From: Pontivivens nitratireducens
Lineage (GTDB): Bacteria; Pseudomonadota; Alphaproteobacteria; Rhodobacterales; Rhodobacteraceae
Assembly (NCBI RefSeq): GCF_014235845.1
Contig: NZ_JACJUQ010000012.1
Coordinates: 35,220 to 99,219, forward strand
Direction of reading: 5' to 3'
DNA: 64,000 bases
Below, piece after piece: positions 35,354-44,203 of this stretch; positions within the stretch are counted from its first letter, which is position 1, and every line of letters begins with the position of its first letter. The notes below the pieces were generated by a model. That model searched no databases, was not told where the DNA came from, and worked only from the letters and a program-made list of their open reading frames with translations. Made by a program: the position numbers and the translations under genes.

Positions 35354-36198
35354 CGCAGAACACCCAGTGAATACAGCGCCAGCGCCGTCCAGATCATCGG
35401 AAAGGCGATGGCGTGCCACTGGGTAAACGGCTCGTTGAACAGGAACGCCGCGACCGCGAATTGCAATGTCGGGTTCAGGTACTGCGTCAGACCCAGCGTC
35501 GCGTAGTGTAGCCGCGTCGCGGCATAGGCGAACCCCACCAAGGGGCCGCCGGTGATGATGCCCGACATCGCCAGCAGCGCCCAGTCATGCGCGTCCAGAT
35601 GCGCCACACCCGGCCCGAGGGCGACATATCCCAGCGCGAGGGGCATGAGCAGCGCGACCTCCAGAAATGTGCTGGTCACGGGGCCTACGGTCAGCACTTT
35701 CTTGACCAGCCCGTAGCCGCCGAACGTTCCGGCCAGCAGCAGCGATATCCACGGCGCGACGCCCAGACCCAGCGTCAGGGTCAGCACGGCCCCGGTGGCC
35801 AGCGCAATGCCGATGCCCTGCCACGGTCCGAACCGTTCACCGAACACCAGATATCCCAGCACCACCGTGACCAGCGGAAAGATGTAGTAGCCCAGCGACG
35901 CCTCCATCGCGCGACCTGAATGGATCGCGAAGATGAAGCCGAACCAGTTGGTCGAGATTAGCAGAGCACTGACCGTCAACAGGCCGAGGGTGCGGCGGCT
36001 GGAAGCGGCCTCACGCACCTTATCCCCGCGACCTGTGAGTGCGATCACGATGGCGAAGAACAGAAAAGACCAGATCGTGCGATGCGCCAGCACTTCGAGC
36101 GGCGGCAAATGGGTGACCTGCGCATAATATATACCCGATAGGCCCCATGTCGTGCACACGGCCAGCATAGCCAGCACGCCCTTCATACCATTCGTCAT
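35317..36198 (-). CDS. rarD: EamA-family transporter RarD
   Basis: 293 residues with about ten hydrophobic segments in two EamA repeats. The N-terminal MKGVLAMLAVCTTWGLSGIYYAQVTHLPPLEVLAHRTIWS is typical of RarD, a DMT-superfamily permease of uncertain substrate. WFGFIFAIHSGRAMEASLGYYIFPLVTVVLGYLVFGERF and YATLGLTQYLNPTLQF are the family blocks. The last 37 bases are shared with the end of the LOG-type gene on the other strand. Confidence 0.93.
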   Translation of the reverse strand: MTNGMKGVLAMLAVCTTWGLSGIYYAQVTHLPPLEVLAHRTIWSFLFFAIVIALTGRGDKVREAASSRRTLGLLTVSALLISTNWFGFIFAIHSGRAMEASLGYYIFPLVTVVLGYLVFGERFGPWQGIGIALATGAVLTLTLGLGVAPWISLLLAGTFGGYGLVKKVLTVGPVTSTFLEVALLMPLALGYVALGPGVAHLDAHDWALLAMSGIITGGPLVGFAYAATRLHYATLGLTQYLNPTLQFAVAAFLFNEPFTQWHAIAFPMIWTALALYSLGVLRQDRRARKLAMA

Positions 36199-36287
36199 TG
36201 CAGCCTACCTTTGCCGATCGGGGGCACTCCCCATCCGGCATATCGTCCACACTGTCAAAGCAGAAGGCCCGGATTGTACGCCGACAA

Positions 36288-36735
36288 TCAGTTCGGTTCG
36301 ACGACGCCGATCTCTGGAACCACGCCCAGCCGTAGCGGAAACACGGCGCAGCCAAGCCCGCTGGTGACGATCAGATAGCCCTGATCCTCACGCACGTGGC
36401 CATAGGCGTAGCGTGTGCCGTACTTGGAGGGCACGCCCCACCGTGCCGAAGAAGGTCAGCCGCCATGCGTATGACCCGAGATCGTCAGCGCGATCTTTTC
36501 ATCCATATCGACGAACCCGTCCGGTTCATGGGCCATCATGATCGCGGGGCATCCGTCGTCACCGATCTGCGCCATCGTACCGGGCAGATCATATCTCCGT
36601 TCTTCTTGAACGCTCGCTGATCAGCCAGACCCGTCAGCCAGAAATCTCCCTCGTTCCGAGGAATCTTGATCGCCTTCTTTTCCAGAACGGGAATACCAGC
36701 AGCTTCGAGCAAGCGCCCATTGCCTGAAACGACGA
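36288..36735 (-). pseudogene. Remnant of a calcineurin-like metallophosphoesterase
   Basis: Fragments on the minus strand join to a metallophosphoesterase C-terminus. One frame reads GRLLEAAGIPVLEKKAIKIP and EGDFWLTGLADQRAFKKNG. Near 36590 it shifts to a frame reading DLPGTMAQIGDDGCPAIMMAHEP and ALTISGHTHGG, the last metal motif. An in-frame TGA at 36458-36456 follows at once; downstream the same frame has PSKYGTRYAYGHVRED and LIVTSGLGCAVFPLRLGVVPEIGVVEPN, then a proper stop. The N-terminal half with the first metal sites is missing; the remnant begins right beside the sodB terminator. At least three lesions make it non-functional. A cluster of sequencing errors cannot explain the missing half. 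Confidence 0.82.
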
Positions 36736-36760
36736 AGGGCACCCTTACGGGTGCCCTTCG
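36733..36760 (-). terminator. Terminator after sodB
   Basis: A perfect 12-base stem (CGAAGGGCACCC with GGGTGCCCTTCG) and a 4-base loop, 34 bases beyond the sodB stop; on the minus strand TCGTTTC follows. One of the strongest hairpins in the window. Confidence 0.75.
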
Positions 36761-36794
36761 CATAAAGACGCAGTATCCTTGCGCTTGAAAGGTG

Positions 36795-37394
36795 TCAAAG
36801 ACGCGATGCCACGTTTTCCCAGTTCACCAGATTGTCGAGGAAGTTGGTGAGGTAAGCCGGACGCTTGTTGCGGAAGTCGATGTAATAGGAATGCTCCCAA
36901 ACGTCACATCCCAGCAGCGCGGTCTGGTTGAAGCAGATGGGGTTCACGCCGTTCTCGGTCTTCGTGACCTTGAGCGAGCCGTCCTGATCCTTGACCAGCC
37001 AGGCCCAGCCGGAACCGAACTGACCAGCGCCAGCGGCGGCGAACTGCGACTTGAACTCCTCAACGGAATCGAAGTTTTCCTTGATCGCGCTCTCCAGCTC
37101 GGAGGGCATCGCGGTGGTACCGGGGCTCATCATTTCCCAGAACTGGTTGTGATTCCACAGCTGCGAAATGTTGTTGAAGATACCATTCTGCGCGACCGCA
37201 TTGGCATCGTAGGTGCCACGGATGATCTCTTCGAGGGATTTGTTCTCCCACTCAGTGCCTTCGATCGCCTTGTTTCCGTTGGTCACATAGGCGTTGTGGT
37301 GCAGATCGTGGTGATATTCGAGTGTTTCCGCGCTCATCCCGTGGGGGGCAAGGGCGTCGTGTGCATAGGGCAGATCGGGAAGCGTGAAAGCCAT
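36795..37394 (-). CDS. sodB: Superoxide dismutase, Fe type
   Basis: 199 residues. The metal ligands are His in YHHDLHHNAYV, His in NHNQFWEMM, and Asp and His in CDVWEHSYYIDFRN. AGAGQFGSGWAWLV, with Gln in the AGxxQFGSGW position, favours the iron-type enzyme. It is cytoplasmic and dismutes superoxide. ATG 37394 has AGGAG upstream; the frame runs 34 codons further. It is monocistronic, followed by a strong terminator. Confidence 0.96.
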   Translation of the reverse strand: MAFTLPDLPYAHDALAPHGMSAETLEYHHDLHHNAYVTNGNKAIEGTEWENKSLEEIIRGTYDANAVAQNGIFNNISQLWNHNQFWEMMSPGTTAMPSELESAIKENFDSVEEFKSQFAAAGAGQFGSGWAWLVKDQDGSLKVTKTENGVNPICFNQTALLGCDVWEHSYYIDFRNKRPAYLTNFLDNLVNWENVASRL

Positions 37395-37579
37395 CGGGTT
37401 TCTCCTGTGCTGGACCGCAACATCGCGGTCGGTTGCCCTTTTACATATCACTCGATCCCGTCGTGGAAAGGGCCATGGCGCAAAACGGGCAATCACGGCC
37501 GGAAAACATGGGAGAAACTGTGCAGAGGTTCACCATCCAACCTGATGCCGGCACCGCTACAGGTGGAATCGGTCGGGGG

Positions 37580-37936
37580 TCACGTCACCGTGACGGGCAG
37601 CAAGGCCGCGGCGATGCGGCGCCCTTCACTCAACAATACGTTGTATGTGCGACAGGCAGAGGGGGAGGACATCACCTCCACACCGATCCCGGCTGATTCC
37701 AGCTCCGCAACCAGATCCTCCGGTCCATTGGCGATTTCGTCGCCTGTGCCCAGAAACAGCACGTCGATACTGTCCGCAATGGCCAGAAACGTCGCGGCAT
37801 CGCCGCCCCACGGACCGGCCCCGTCCGGCAACAGTGCGACCGGACCCTCAATCACCTTGCCATCCACCCGGAAAAATCCCGGCCCGTAACCATCGACGGG
37901 GCGGGCATTCTGATAGCTGATCTCGTTGAGTTGCAT
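37580..37936 (-). CDS. Mth938-like (DUF498/NDUFAF3-type) protein
   Basis: 118 residues. YGPGFFRVDGKVIEGPVALLP, DVLFLGTGDE and IGVEVMSSPSACRTYNVLLSEGRRIAAALLPV match the Mth938 fold. The mitochondrial homologue NDUFAF3 helps assemble complex I; the bacterial role is not known. In Rhodobacterales it commonly follows secDF, as here: it begins 20 bases after the small membrane gene and ends the sec operon. Confidence 0.9.
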   Translation of the reverse strand: MQLNEISYQNARPVDGYGPGFFRVDGKVIEGPVALLPDGAGPWGGDAATFLAIADSIDVLFLGTGDEIANGPEDLVAELESAGIGVEVMSSPSACRTYNVLLSEGRRIAAALLPVTVT

Positions 37937-37956
37937 AGCGAAATCCCCCGTCCCGG

Positions 37957-38091
37957 TTACTCTTCGATGTAATCTTCCATGGTTTCCGAGGCAATGTCAG
38001 GGCCGCCGAAGTAGTCGATTGCAGCCCAAGCGATCAACCCGCCAACGAGGCAAAACAAGATCTCACGTCCGAATTCGCGCAGCTTACGCAT
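37957..38091 (-). CDS. Small membrane protein, 44 residues, coupled to secF
   Basis: Starting at ATG 38091, the product is a basic N-terminus (MRKLREFGREI), one membrane helix (about 12-26, LFCLVGGLIAWAAID) and an acidic tail ending TMEDYIEE. Its start lies inside the last codons of secF, with an 8-base overlap, and the Mth938 gene follows after 20 bases, so it is cotranslated with the Sec accessory operon. A longer frame from 38145 exists but overlaps secF more and lacks sense. Function unknown; possibly an accessory to SecDF. Confidence 0.6.
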   Translation of the reverse strand: MRKLREFGREILFCLVGGLIAWAAIDYFGGPDIASETMEDYIEE

Positions 38092-39082
38092 CGATATGCG
38101 CGTATTTGGAATTCCCCTTGCGCGGGCCTTCTGTCGGGCCGTCACCCTCCTTGGACCAGTCGCGCTTCACATCGAGGCGCAGCAGAATAGGAGACGCCAC
38201 GAACACCGACGAGTAGGTGCCCACGACCACGCCCCAGATCATCGCGAAGGTAAATCCGCGAATGACCTCCCCCCCCAGCACATAGAGCGCCGACAGCGCG
38301 ATCAGCGTGGTCAAGGATGTCATCACCGTGCGGCTCAAAGTTTCGTTCAGCGACAGGTTCAGCAGATCCTTCAGGGTCATCTTCTTGTAACGGCGCAGAT
38401 TCTCACGCACCCGGTCGAACACGACAACGGTGTCGTTCAGGGAATAGCCCACGATGGTCAGAATCGCCGCGATGATCGAGAGGTTGAATTCCAGACCGAT
38501 CAGGCTGAACACGCCGATGGTCAGGATCACGTCATGCACCAGCGCGGCCACCGCCCCCAGCGCGAACTGCCATTCGAACCGCAGCCAGATGTAGAACAGC
38601 ACGGCCACAACCGCCAGAGAAACACCCAGGATGCCGTCCTGCACCAGTTCACCCGAAACCTTGGCGCCCACACTCTCCGTGGACAGGATCGTCAGCCCCT
38701 CGAACCGTTCCTGCAAGGCGTTGACCACCATCTGCACGGTGTCGTTCTGGATCGCGTCCTCATCATCCTGCTGTTCGATGCGGATCAGGGCGGAATACTG
38801 CGCGGCGCCGGTCAGTTCCGCCGCCGGGTCACGCAGCTCACTGACCGTGGCATCGCCGACCTCAAGCTCACCCAGCAGATCGCGGTATTCCTGCGTTGCC
38901 ACGGGACCGGGCGTTTCCGTCATGATGACGGAGCCGCCGCGAAAGTCGATGCCGTAGTTCAGACCGACAACGGCGAACAGCACGATCGAGGCGACAACCG
39001 CGATCGCGGACAGGCCGAATGTAACCTTTTGAAACCTGAAGAAATTCAGTTTCGTCGTTTCGGGTACCAGTTTCAGACGCAT
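38084..39082 (-). CDS. secF: Protein-export membrane protein SecF
   Basis: 332 residues with six helices. GLNYGIDFRGGSVIMTETPGP is the P1-type start, and GYSLNDTVVVFDRVRENLRRYKKMTLKDLLNLSLNETLSRTVMTSLTTLIAL is the SecF core. With SecD it uses proton motive force to pull translocated chains from SecYEG. ATG 39082 lies eight bases after the secD stop, so they are coupled. Confidence 0.97.
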   Translation of the reverse strand: MRLKLVPETTKLNFFRFQKVTFGLSAIAVVASIVLFAVVGLNYGIDFRGGSVIMTETPGPVATQEYRDLLGELEVGDATVSELRDPAAELTGAAQYSALIRIEQQDDEDAIQNDTVQMVVNALQERFEGLTILSTESVGAKVSGELVQDGILGVSLAVVAVLFYIWLRFEWQFALGAVAALVHDVILTIGVFSLIGLEFNLSIIAAILTIVGYSLNDTVVVFDRVRENLRRYKKMTLKDLLNLSLNETLSRTVMTSLTTLIALSALYVLGGEVIRGFTFAMIWGVVVGTYSSVFVASPILLRLDVKRDWSKEGDGPTEGPRKGNSKYAHIDA

Positions 39083-39090
39083 GGTTCCGC

Positions 39091-40722
39091 TCACACTTCG
39101 ATGGTTTTCGGGCGACGCAGGTCGAACCACGTCACGATCAGCAGGCGGGTGATCAACAGGGCGGCAAAGACCGACGTGACGATCCCCACACCCAATGTGA
39201 CCGAAAACCCGCGTACCGGACCGGATCCGATGACGAACAGGATCACTGCGGCAATAAAGGTGGTGATGTTCGCGTCCAGAATGGCCGTGAACGCCTTGTC
39301 ATAACCCAGCTGGATCGCCCGCGCGGGGCCTTTACCGGATTTCAGTTCCTCGCGGATACGCTCGAAGATCAGCACATTCGCATCCACGGCCATGCCGACG
39401 GTCAGCACGATCCCCGCAATTCCGGGCAGGGTCAACGTGGCCCCCACAACCGACAGAATGGCGAAGATCATCGCCACGTTCAGGATCAGCGCGACATTGG
39501 CGAACAGACCGAACAGGCCGTAGCTCAGCCCCATGAAGACCAGTACGGCCACGAAGGCGACCATGGTGGCCAGACGTCCCGCCTCGATTGAATCGGCCCC
39601 CAGTTCCGGCCCAATGGTCCGTTGTTCCAGCACCACCAGTTCCGCAGGCAAGGCACCCGCCCGCAGCAGGATCGACAGGTTCGCCGTCTCCTGCGTGGTG
39701 AAGCGACCCGTTATGATGCCGGAGCCGCCGGGAATATAGCTTTGGATACGCGGGGCCGACACAACCTCATCATCCAGCACGATGGCGAACAGGTTTCCGA
39801 CATTTTCCGCCGTATGATCGCCGAAGATGCGCGCGCCCTGCGCGTTGAACCGGAAGGATACGGCGGCATTGTTGTTCTGATCGAAGGTCGACTGCGCATC
39901 GACCAGTTGATCGCCGCTGACGATGGCGCGACGCTCCACGATGTAATAGCTGCCCGGCTCATCCACCGAAGGCAGCAACAGGTTGCCCGCACCGGCGCGC
40001 GCATTCTCGTCCGTCGTGGCGCTGACCACATGGTGAAAGCCCAGTTTCGCGGTGGTGCCGATCAGGTCCAGCACCTCCTGCGAAGAACCGACGCCCGGCA
40101 CCTGGATCAGGATGCGGTCGTCGCCCTGACGCTGAATGGTCGGCTCTCGGGTGCCGCTTTCGTCGATCCGGCGGCGCACGATCTCGACCGATTGGGCGAC
40201 AGTACGGTCGTCCGTCGCCGATTTCTCCGCATCGCTCAGGCGGATGCGGATCAGATCGGTCCCCTCGGCGGAAACCTCGATGTCGGTAGAGCCTATGCCG
40301 GTCAGCGTGGTGATCGGTTGCGCCAGTTCGCGCAAGGCCTCGATCGCCGTCTGTTGACCCGATGGCTCCCCTATGCGCAGCAACAACTCGCCACGTTCCG
40401 TATCGACCTGTCGGACGGTGCCGACCGCATCACGCTGCTCACGCAGAACGCGCAGCGCCTCGGGCCAGATGCCATCCATACGGTCCTGATAGACGTCCTC
40501 GACCTGCACCTCGACCAGCAGATGCGCACCACCGCGCAAATCCAGACCGAGATTCACCAGATCGGAGGGCAGATAGTCCGGCCAGTCCCCCTCCTGCCCC
40601 GCAGCGACAGCATCGTTTGATGCCTCGACCTGCGCGTAGAACAGGTTGGGCGCGGAAAACAGAAGCGCGGCGAGGCAAACGATCACCACGCCGATCTTCT
40701 TCCAGAGGGGATAGCCGAGCAT
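39091..40722 (-). CDS. secD: Protein-export membrane protein SecD
   Basis: 543 residues. One N-terminal helix, then LVNLGLDLRGGAHLLVEVQ, a large periplasmic region (RRRIDESGTREPTIQRQGDDRILIQVPG), and five C-terminal helices with the core GIAGIVLTVGMAVDANVLIFERIREELKSGK. It partners SecF and YajC. It starts five bases after the yajC stop. Confidence 0.97.
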   Translation of the reverse strand: MLGYPLWKKIGVVIVCLAALLFSAPNLFYAQVEASNDAVAAGQEGDWPDYLPSDLVNLGLDLRGGAHLLVEVQVEDVYQDRMDGIWPEALRVLREQRDAVGTVRQVDTERGELLLRIGEPSGQQTAIEALRELAQPITTLTGIGSTDIEVSAEGTDLIRIRLSDAEKSATDDRTVAQSVEIVRRRIDESGTREPTIQRQGDDRILIQVPGVGSSQEVLDLIGTTAKLGFHHVVSATTDENARAGAGNLLLPSVDEPGSYYIVERRAIVSGDQLVDAQSTFDQNNNAAVSFRFNAQGARIFGDHTAENVGNLFAIVLDDEVVSAPRIQSYIPGGSGIITGRFTTQETANLSILLRAGALPAELVVLEQRTIGPELGADSIEAGRLATMVAFVAVLVFMGLSYGLFGLFANVALILNVAMIFAILSVVGATLTLPGIAGIVLTVGMAVDANVLIFERIREELKSGKGPARAIQLGYDKAFTAILDANITTFIAAVILFVIGSGPVRGFSVTLGVGIVTSVFAALLITRLLIVTWFDLRRPKTIEV

Positions 40723-40727
40723 TTGGA

Positions 40728-41051
40728 TCAGTCCTTGGCCGGTTCGGTCTTGCTGAGCACCTGCGCCACGGTCGCCTTGACGACCCGCACCTTGACGTTT
40801 TCGGCCAGCTCGACCTCGATTTCGTCATCTTCCTTGACCTTGGAAACCTTGCCGATCAGGCCGCCCTGGGTGACGACCATATCGCCACGGCGCAATGCCT
40901 CGACCATGGCCTTATGCTCCTTCACCCGCTTTTGCTGAGGGCGGATCATCAACAGGTAGACGATACCGAAGATGAGGATGATGGGCAGGAACTGGGCGAT
41001 GCCAGCACCGGCGCCACCGGCGGCCTGAGCGTATGCGGGGGTCACGAACAT
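40728..41051 (-). CDS. yajC: Preprotein translocase subunit YajC
   Basis: 107 residues: one helix at about 20-38 (FLPIILIFGIVYLLMIRPQQKR) with the signature MIRPQQKR, then a small cytoplasmic beta domain (GDMVVTQGGLIGKVSKVKEDDEIEVELAENVKVRVVKATV). It is the first gene of the yajC-secD-secF operon. ATG 41051 is chosen; the 22 upstream codons in frame are not family-like. Confidence 0.96.
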   Translation of the reverse strand: MFVTPAYAQAAGGAGAGIAQFLPIILIFGIVYLLMIRPQQKRVKEHKAMVEALRRGDMVVTQGGLIGKVSKVKEDDEIEVELAENVKVRVVKATVAQVLSKTEPAKD

Positions 41052-41090
41052 AGATTTCTCCGAAGGTCGATTGTGCGAAGTCGGGTGACA

Positions 41091-41117
41091 CCTATAGCGT
41101 GGCCGGACCTGGCGCAA
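41091..41117 (-). promoter_or_regulatory. Possible yajC operon promoter
   Basis: On the minus strand TTGCGC and TATAGG are 15 bases apart, about 40 bases before the yajC ATG, in an 81-base gap shared with the divergent pentapeptide gene. Spacing is short, so the call is weak. Confidence 0.3.
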
Positions 41118-41132
41118 GACGATGAGGCTGGA

Positions 41133-42272
41133 ATGACGTTTCGCGAATGGATCGGACTGAGCAAGACACCCCGCTACGAGGACGCCCGCTGGCTGGGGCC
41201 ATTGCTGTTCGGCGTCGTCGTGTTAATCGGCACGGGCTTGCTGGCACTGGTGCTGTTCCGCAGCTTCGAAGCGTTGGCAAGCGGCACCGGGGAGTTGCGC
41301 AGCTACCTCTACTTCCTGGTGGCCCTCATCGGCCTGCCCTTCGTGATATGGCGTTCCATCGTCGCGCAGGCACAGGCTACCACCGCGGCGCAGGGCTTGA
41401 TCACTGAGCGGTTTACCAAGGCAGTCGAGCAGCTTGGCGCGGAAAAGACGGTGAAGAAGGATGGCGAGGAAACGACCATCCCCAATCTGGAGGTCCGACT
41501 CGGCGGCATCTACGCGCTGGAACGCATCGCGCAGGACAGCCTGCGCGACCACATCACGATCATGGAGGTGCTGTGCGCCTACATTAGGGAGAATGCGGTG
41601 GAGCCGACAGAGTTCGAGAAGAACAAGAAAGGTCAGAACATTTTGCGCCCTCCCCGCGTCGATATCCAAGCGGCGCTTACTGTCATTGGTCGCCGGGGCA
41701 AGGACCGACTGGCGCATGAGGCGAACCCTCCCGATGGCAAGCCACCATTCCACCTCGACCTGCGCGGCTGCTGGTTGGCAAAGGCAGATTTGGACGGAGC
41801 AATACTGGGTCCAGTAGAATTGGACTATGCCAATCTGACAGGTGCGGCACTGAACGGAGCCATTCTAGCGAAGGCGCAACTGCGCGGAACCAATCTTACG
41901 GAAGCGCAGATGAGCGGGGTTAATCTGACGGATGCGCAAATAAGCGGAACCAACCTAACTGTGGCTTGGCTGGAAAATGCTAATCTAACGAAGGCGCGGC
42001 TAATCGGTGCAGATTTAACGCGGGCTTGGCTTGTCAAAGTAGATCTCACTTCTGCCACTCTGTGGGAGTCCAAAACCCGGTTTGCAGCCGCCAGATTTGC
42101 AGATCTATCCAACACAGATATATTCGACCATCAGCTTACAGACTTTTTCGGCGACAGCACCACGATCCTGCCTGATGGAGTGTCACGCCCTATCCACTGG
42201 CACCACTATGAGAACAGCTTCGAATTCTACGGTGCATGGCAAGCCGCCTGCGAAGAAGCCGGATTGCCCTGA
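41133..42272 (+). CDS. Membrane protein with C-terminal pentapeptide repeats
   Basis: 379 residues. Two helices at about 24-44 and 60-76, then a cytoplasmic segment seen in other pentapeptide proteins (ERFTKAVEQLGAEK ... LEVRLGGIYALERIAQDSLRDHITIMEVLCAYIREN). From about 215 to 320 runs an A(D/N)LxxA-type right-handed beta-helix (AKADLDGAILGPVELDYANLTGAALNGAIL and so on, about 20 repeats). The end is unique. GAGG lies five bases before ATG 41133. The repeat part is AT-richer than its neighbours. Function unknown; it might sit at the membrane as a scaffold. Confidence 0.85.
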   Translation: MTFREWIGLSKTPRYEDARWLGPLLFGVVVLIGTGLLALVLFRSFEALASGTGELRSYLYFLVALIGLPFVIWRSIVAQAQATTAAQGLITERFTKAVEQLGAEKTVKKDGEETTIPNLEVRLGGIYALERIAQDSLRDHITIMEVLCAYIRENAVEPTEFEKNKKGQNILRPPRVDIQAALTVIGRRGKDRLAHEANPPDGKPPFHLDLRGCWLAKADLDGAILGPVELDYANLTGAALNGAILAKAQLRGTNLTEAQMSGVNLTDAQISGTNLTVAWLENANLTKARLIGADLTRAWLVKVDLTSATLWESKTRFAAARFADLSNTDIFDHQLTDFFGDSTTILPDGVSRPIHWHHYENSFEFYGAWQAACEEAGLP

Positions 42273-42321
42273 CCCGCCTCATCGCGCATAACATCCGCGC
42301 ACGTTTCAGGAGGCCAAACCC

Positions 42322-43611
42322 ATGCATGACATCCGCATCATCCGCGACGACCCCGCCGCTTTTGACGCCGCCCTCACGCGGCGTGGGGATGCGCCGGTTT
42401 CCTCCGAACTGATTGCGCTCGATGCCAAGCGGCGTGAGGCGATCCAGGCGGCGCAGGATGCGCTGCAGGAGCGGAATGCCGCCTCGAAGCAGGTTGGCGC
42501 GGCCAAGGCCAAAGGGGATGAGGAAGAATTCGCCCGCCTGCGTGCCCTCGTCGCTGAAAAGAAGGACGAGATCGCCCGCCTCGAAGCCGATGCGAAGGCC
42601 GCGCAGGAGGAGTTGGACGACCGCCTGATGCGCTTGCCCAACATCCCCGATGCCGACGTCCCCGACGGTGCGGACGAATCCGATAATATCGAGATGCGCC
42701 GCAAGGGCACCCCGCCGACCTTCGACTTCACCCCGGTCGAGCATTTCGATCTGGCCGCCGCCAAGGGGCTGGACTTCGAGACGGGGGGCAAGCTCTCCGG
42801 TTCTCGCTTTGTGGTGTTGCGCGGCGCGATGGCCCGCCTGCATCGCGCGTTGGCGCAGTTCATGCTGGATATGCACACGACCGAGCATGGATTGGAGGAA
42901 ACCAACACCCCCGTGCTGGTGCGTGAGGAAGCAATGACCGGCACGGACAAGCTGCCGAAATTCGGTGATGACAGCTATCAGACCACCAACGGCTGGTGGC
43001 TGATCCCCACATCGGAAGTCACGCTGACCTATTCCGTGTCCGGCGAAATGTTGGAGGAGGCGACCCTGCCCCGCCGCATGACCGCCCATACCCTCTGCTT
43101 CCGGTCCGAGGCGGGCAGCGCGGGGCGCGACACCTCCGGCATGTTGCGTCAACACCAGTTCGAGAAGGTCGAGATGGTCTCGATCGTCCATCCCGACGAC
43201 AGTCGGGCCGAGCTGGACCGGATGACCGATTGCGCCGAGGCCATCCTGGATCGACTGGGATTGGCCTATCGCACGTTGGTGCTGTGCACAGGCGACATGG
43301 GGTTCGGCGCGCGCCGGACCCATGACATCGAGGTCTGGTTGCCCGGTCAGAACACCTACCGCGAAATCTCGTCCTGCTCGACCACCGGCGATTTTCAGGC
43401 CCGCCGGATGAATGCCCGCTTTCGCCCTGCGCAGGGCGGCAAGCCGGAATTCGTGCACACGCTCAACGGCTCCGGCCTTGCCGTCGGTCGCTGCCTGATC
43501 GCGGTGCTGGAAAACGGTCAGCAGGCCGATGGCTCCGTCAGGCTGCCCGACGCGCTGGCGCCGTATCTGGGGGGCAAGACGACGATCACTGCGGATGGCA
43601 GCTTTAGCTAA
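42322..43611 (+). CDS. serS: Seryl-tRNA synthetase
   Basis: 429 residues, class II. The N-terminal long coiled-coil arm (about 25-110; [26 protein letters not shown]) binds the variable arm of tRNA-Ser. Motif 2 is [29 protein letters not shown], and motif 3 is [24 protein letters not shown] precedes the ATG. Confidence 0.98.
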   Translation: MHDIRIIRDDPAAFDAALTRRGDAPVSSELIALDAKRREAIQAAQDALQERNAASKQVGAAKAKGDEEEFARLRALVAEKKDEIARLEADAKAAQEELDDRLMRLPNIPDADVPDGADESDNIEMRRKGTPPTFDFTPVEHFDLAAAKGLDFETGGKLSGSRFVVLRGAMARLHRALAQFMLDMHTTEHGLEETNTPVLVREEAMTGTDKLPKFGDDSYQTTNGWWLIPTSEVTLTYSVSGEMLEEATLPRRMTAHTLCFRSEAGSAGRDTSGMLRQHQFEKVEMVSIVHPDDSRAELDRMTDCAEAILDRLGLAYRTLVLCTGDMGFGARRTHDIEVWLPGQNTYREISSCSTTGDFQARRMNARFRPAQGGKPEFVHTLNGSGLAVGRCLIAVLENGQQADGSVRLPDALAPYLGGKTTITADGSFS

Positions 43612-43675
43612 ACGCATGATCCGGGTGGCCTGACCCGGCGATTCGATAAAAATGGTGGGCCAGAGGAGGCCCGCC

Positions 43676-44146
43676 ATGACCATTCAGTTCCACCCCCTGC
43701 CCACAGATGAGGTTCGCGCCCTGCAATCTGGCGGTCCCGATTTCTGGGGCAATCGCGCGGAACGTGCCACCAGCGACGGTTCAGGCATTCCCTGCCGTCA
43801 CTGCATGGCCCACGTGCCCGCCGGTGAGGACTATCTGATCGCCGCGTACCGTCCGTTCCCCACCGCGCAACCTTATGCCGAGGTTGGCCCGATCTTCCTG
43901 TGCGCCAAGCCCTGCGAGGCCCCGGGCCCATCGGCGGAAATTCCTCAGTTCCTCAGCAGCCCCGCCTATCTGCTCAAGGGCTATACCGCCGATTATCGCA
44001 TCCGCTACGGCACCGGAGCGATCGTCGCGACAGCAGATATCCCCCGCGCGGCTGAGGCGATCCTTACGGACCCCGAGGTCGCTTTCGTCGATGTCCGCTC
44101 TGCCCTCAACAACTGCTTCCACACACGAATTCGTCACCGCACCTGA
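43676..44146 (+). CDS. DUF1203 domain protein
   Basis: 156 residues. PCRHCMAHVPAGEDYLIAAYRPFPTAQPYAEVGPIFLC is the signature of DUF1203, with a CxxC and a further conserved Cys at FLCAKPCE. The Cys/His set may bind metal; no function is known. AGGAGG lies seven bases before ATG 43676. It lies 64 bases after serS. Confidence 0.85.
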   Translation: MTIQFHPLPTDEVRALQSGGPDFWGNRAERATSDGSGIPCRHCMAHVPAGEDYLIAAYRPFPTAQPYAEVGPIFLCAKPCEAPGPSAEIPQFLSSPAYLLKGYTADYRIRYGTGAIVATADIPRAAEAILTDPEVAFVDVRSALNNCFHTRIRHRT

Positions 44147-44203
44147 CAGCCCGTTGACGCCTCCGTGCCCTGTGCCATGTGATTTGCGCAAAGGAGTGCA
44201 CCG

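Noticed and set aside
36396..36620. Plus-strand frame in the sodB/rarD gap
   Set aside because: It is antisense to the metallophosphoesterase remnant, whose protein similarity is clear.
37433..37696. Plus-strand frame between sodB and the Mth938 gene
   Set aside because: Shadow of the Mth938 gene with no recognisable feature.
40362..41132. Extension of the pentapeptide protein upstream
   Set aside because: It lies antisense to secD and yajC and has Arg/Pro/His-rich shadow composition.
43621..43638. Six-base stem after serS as a terminator
   Set aside because: CCGGGT/ACCCGG is short and has no U tract.
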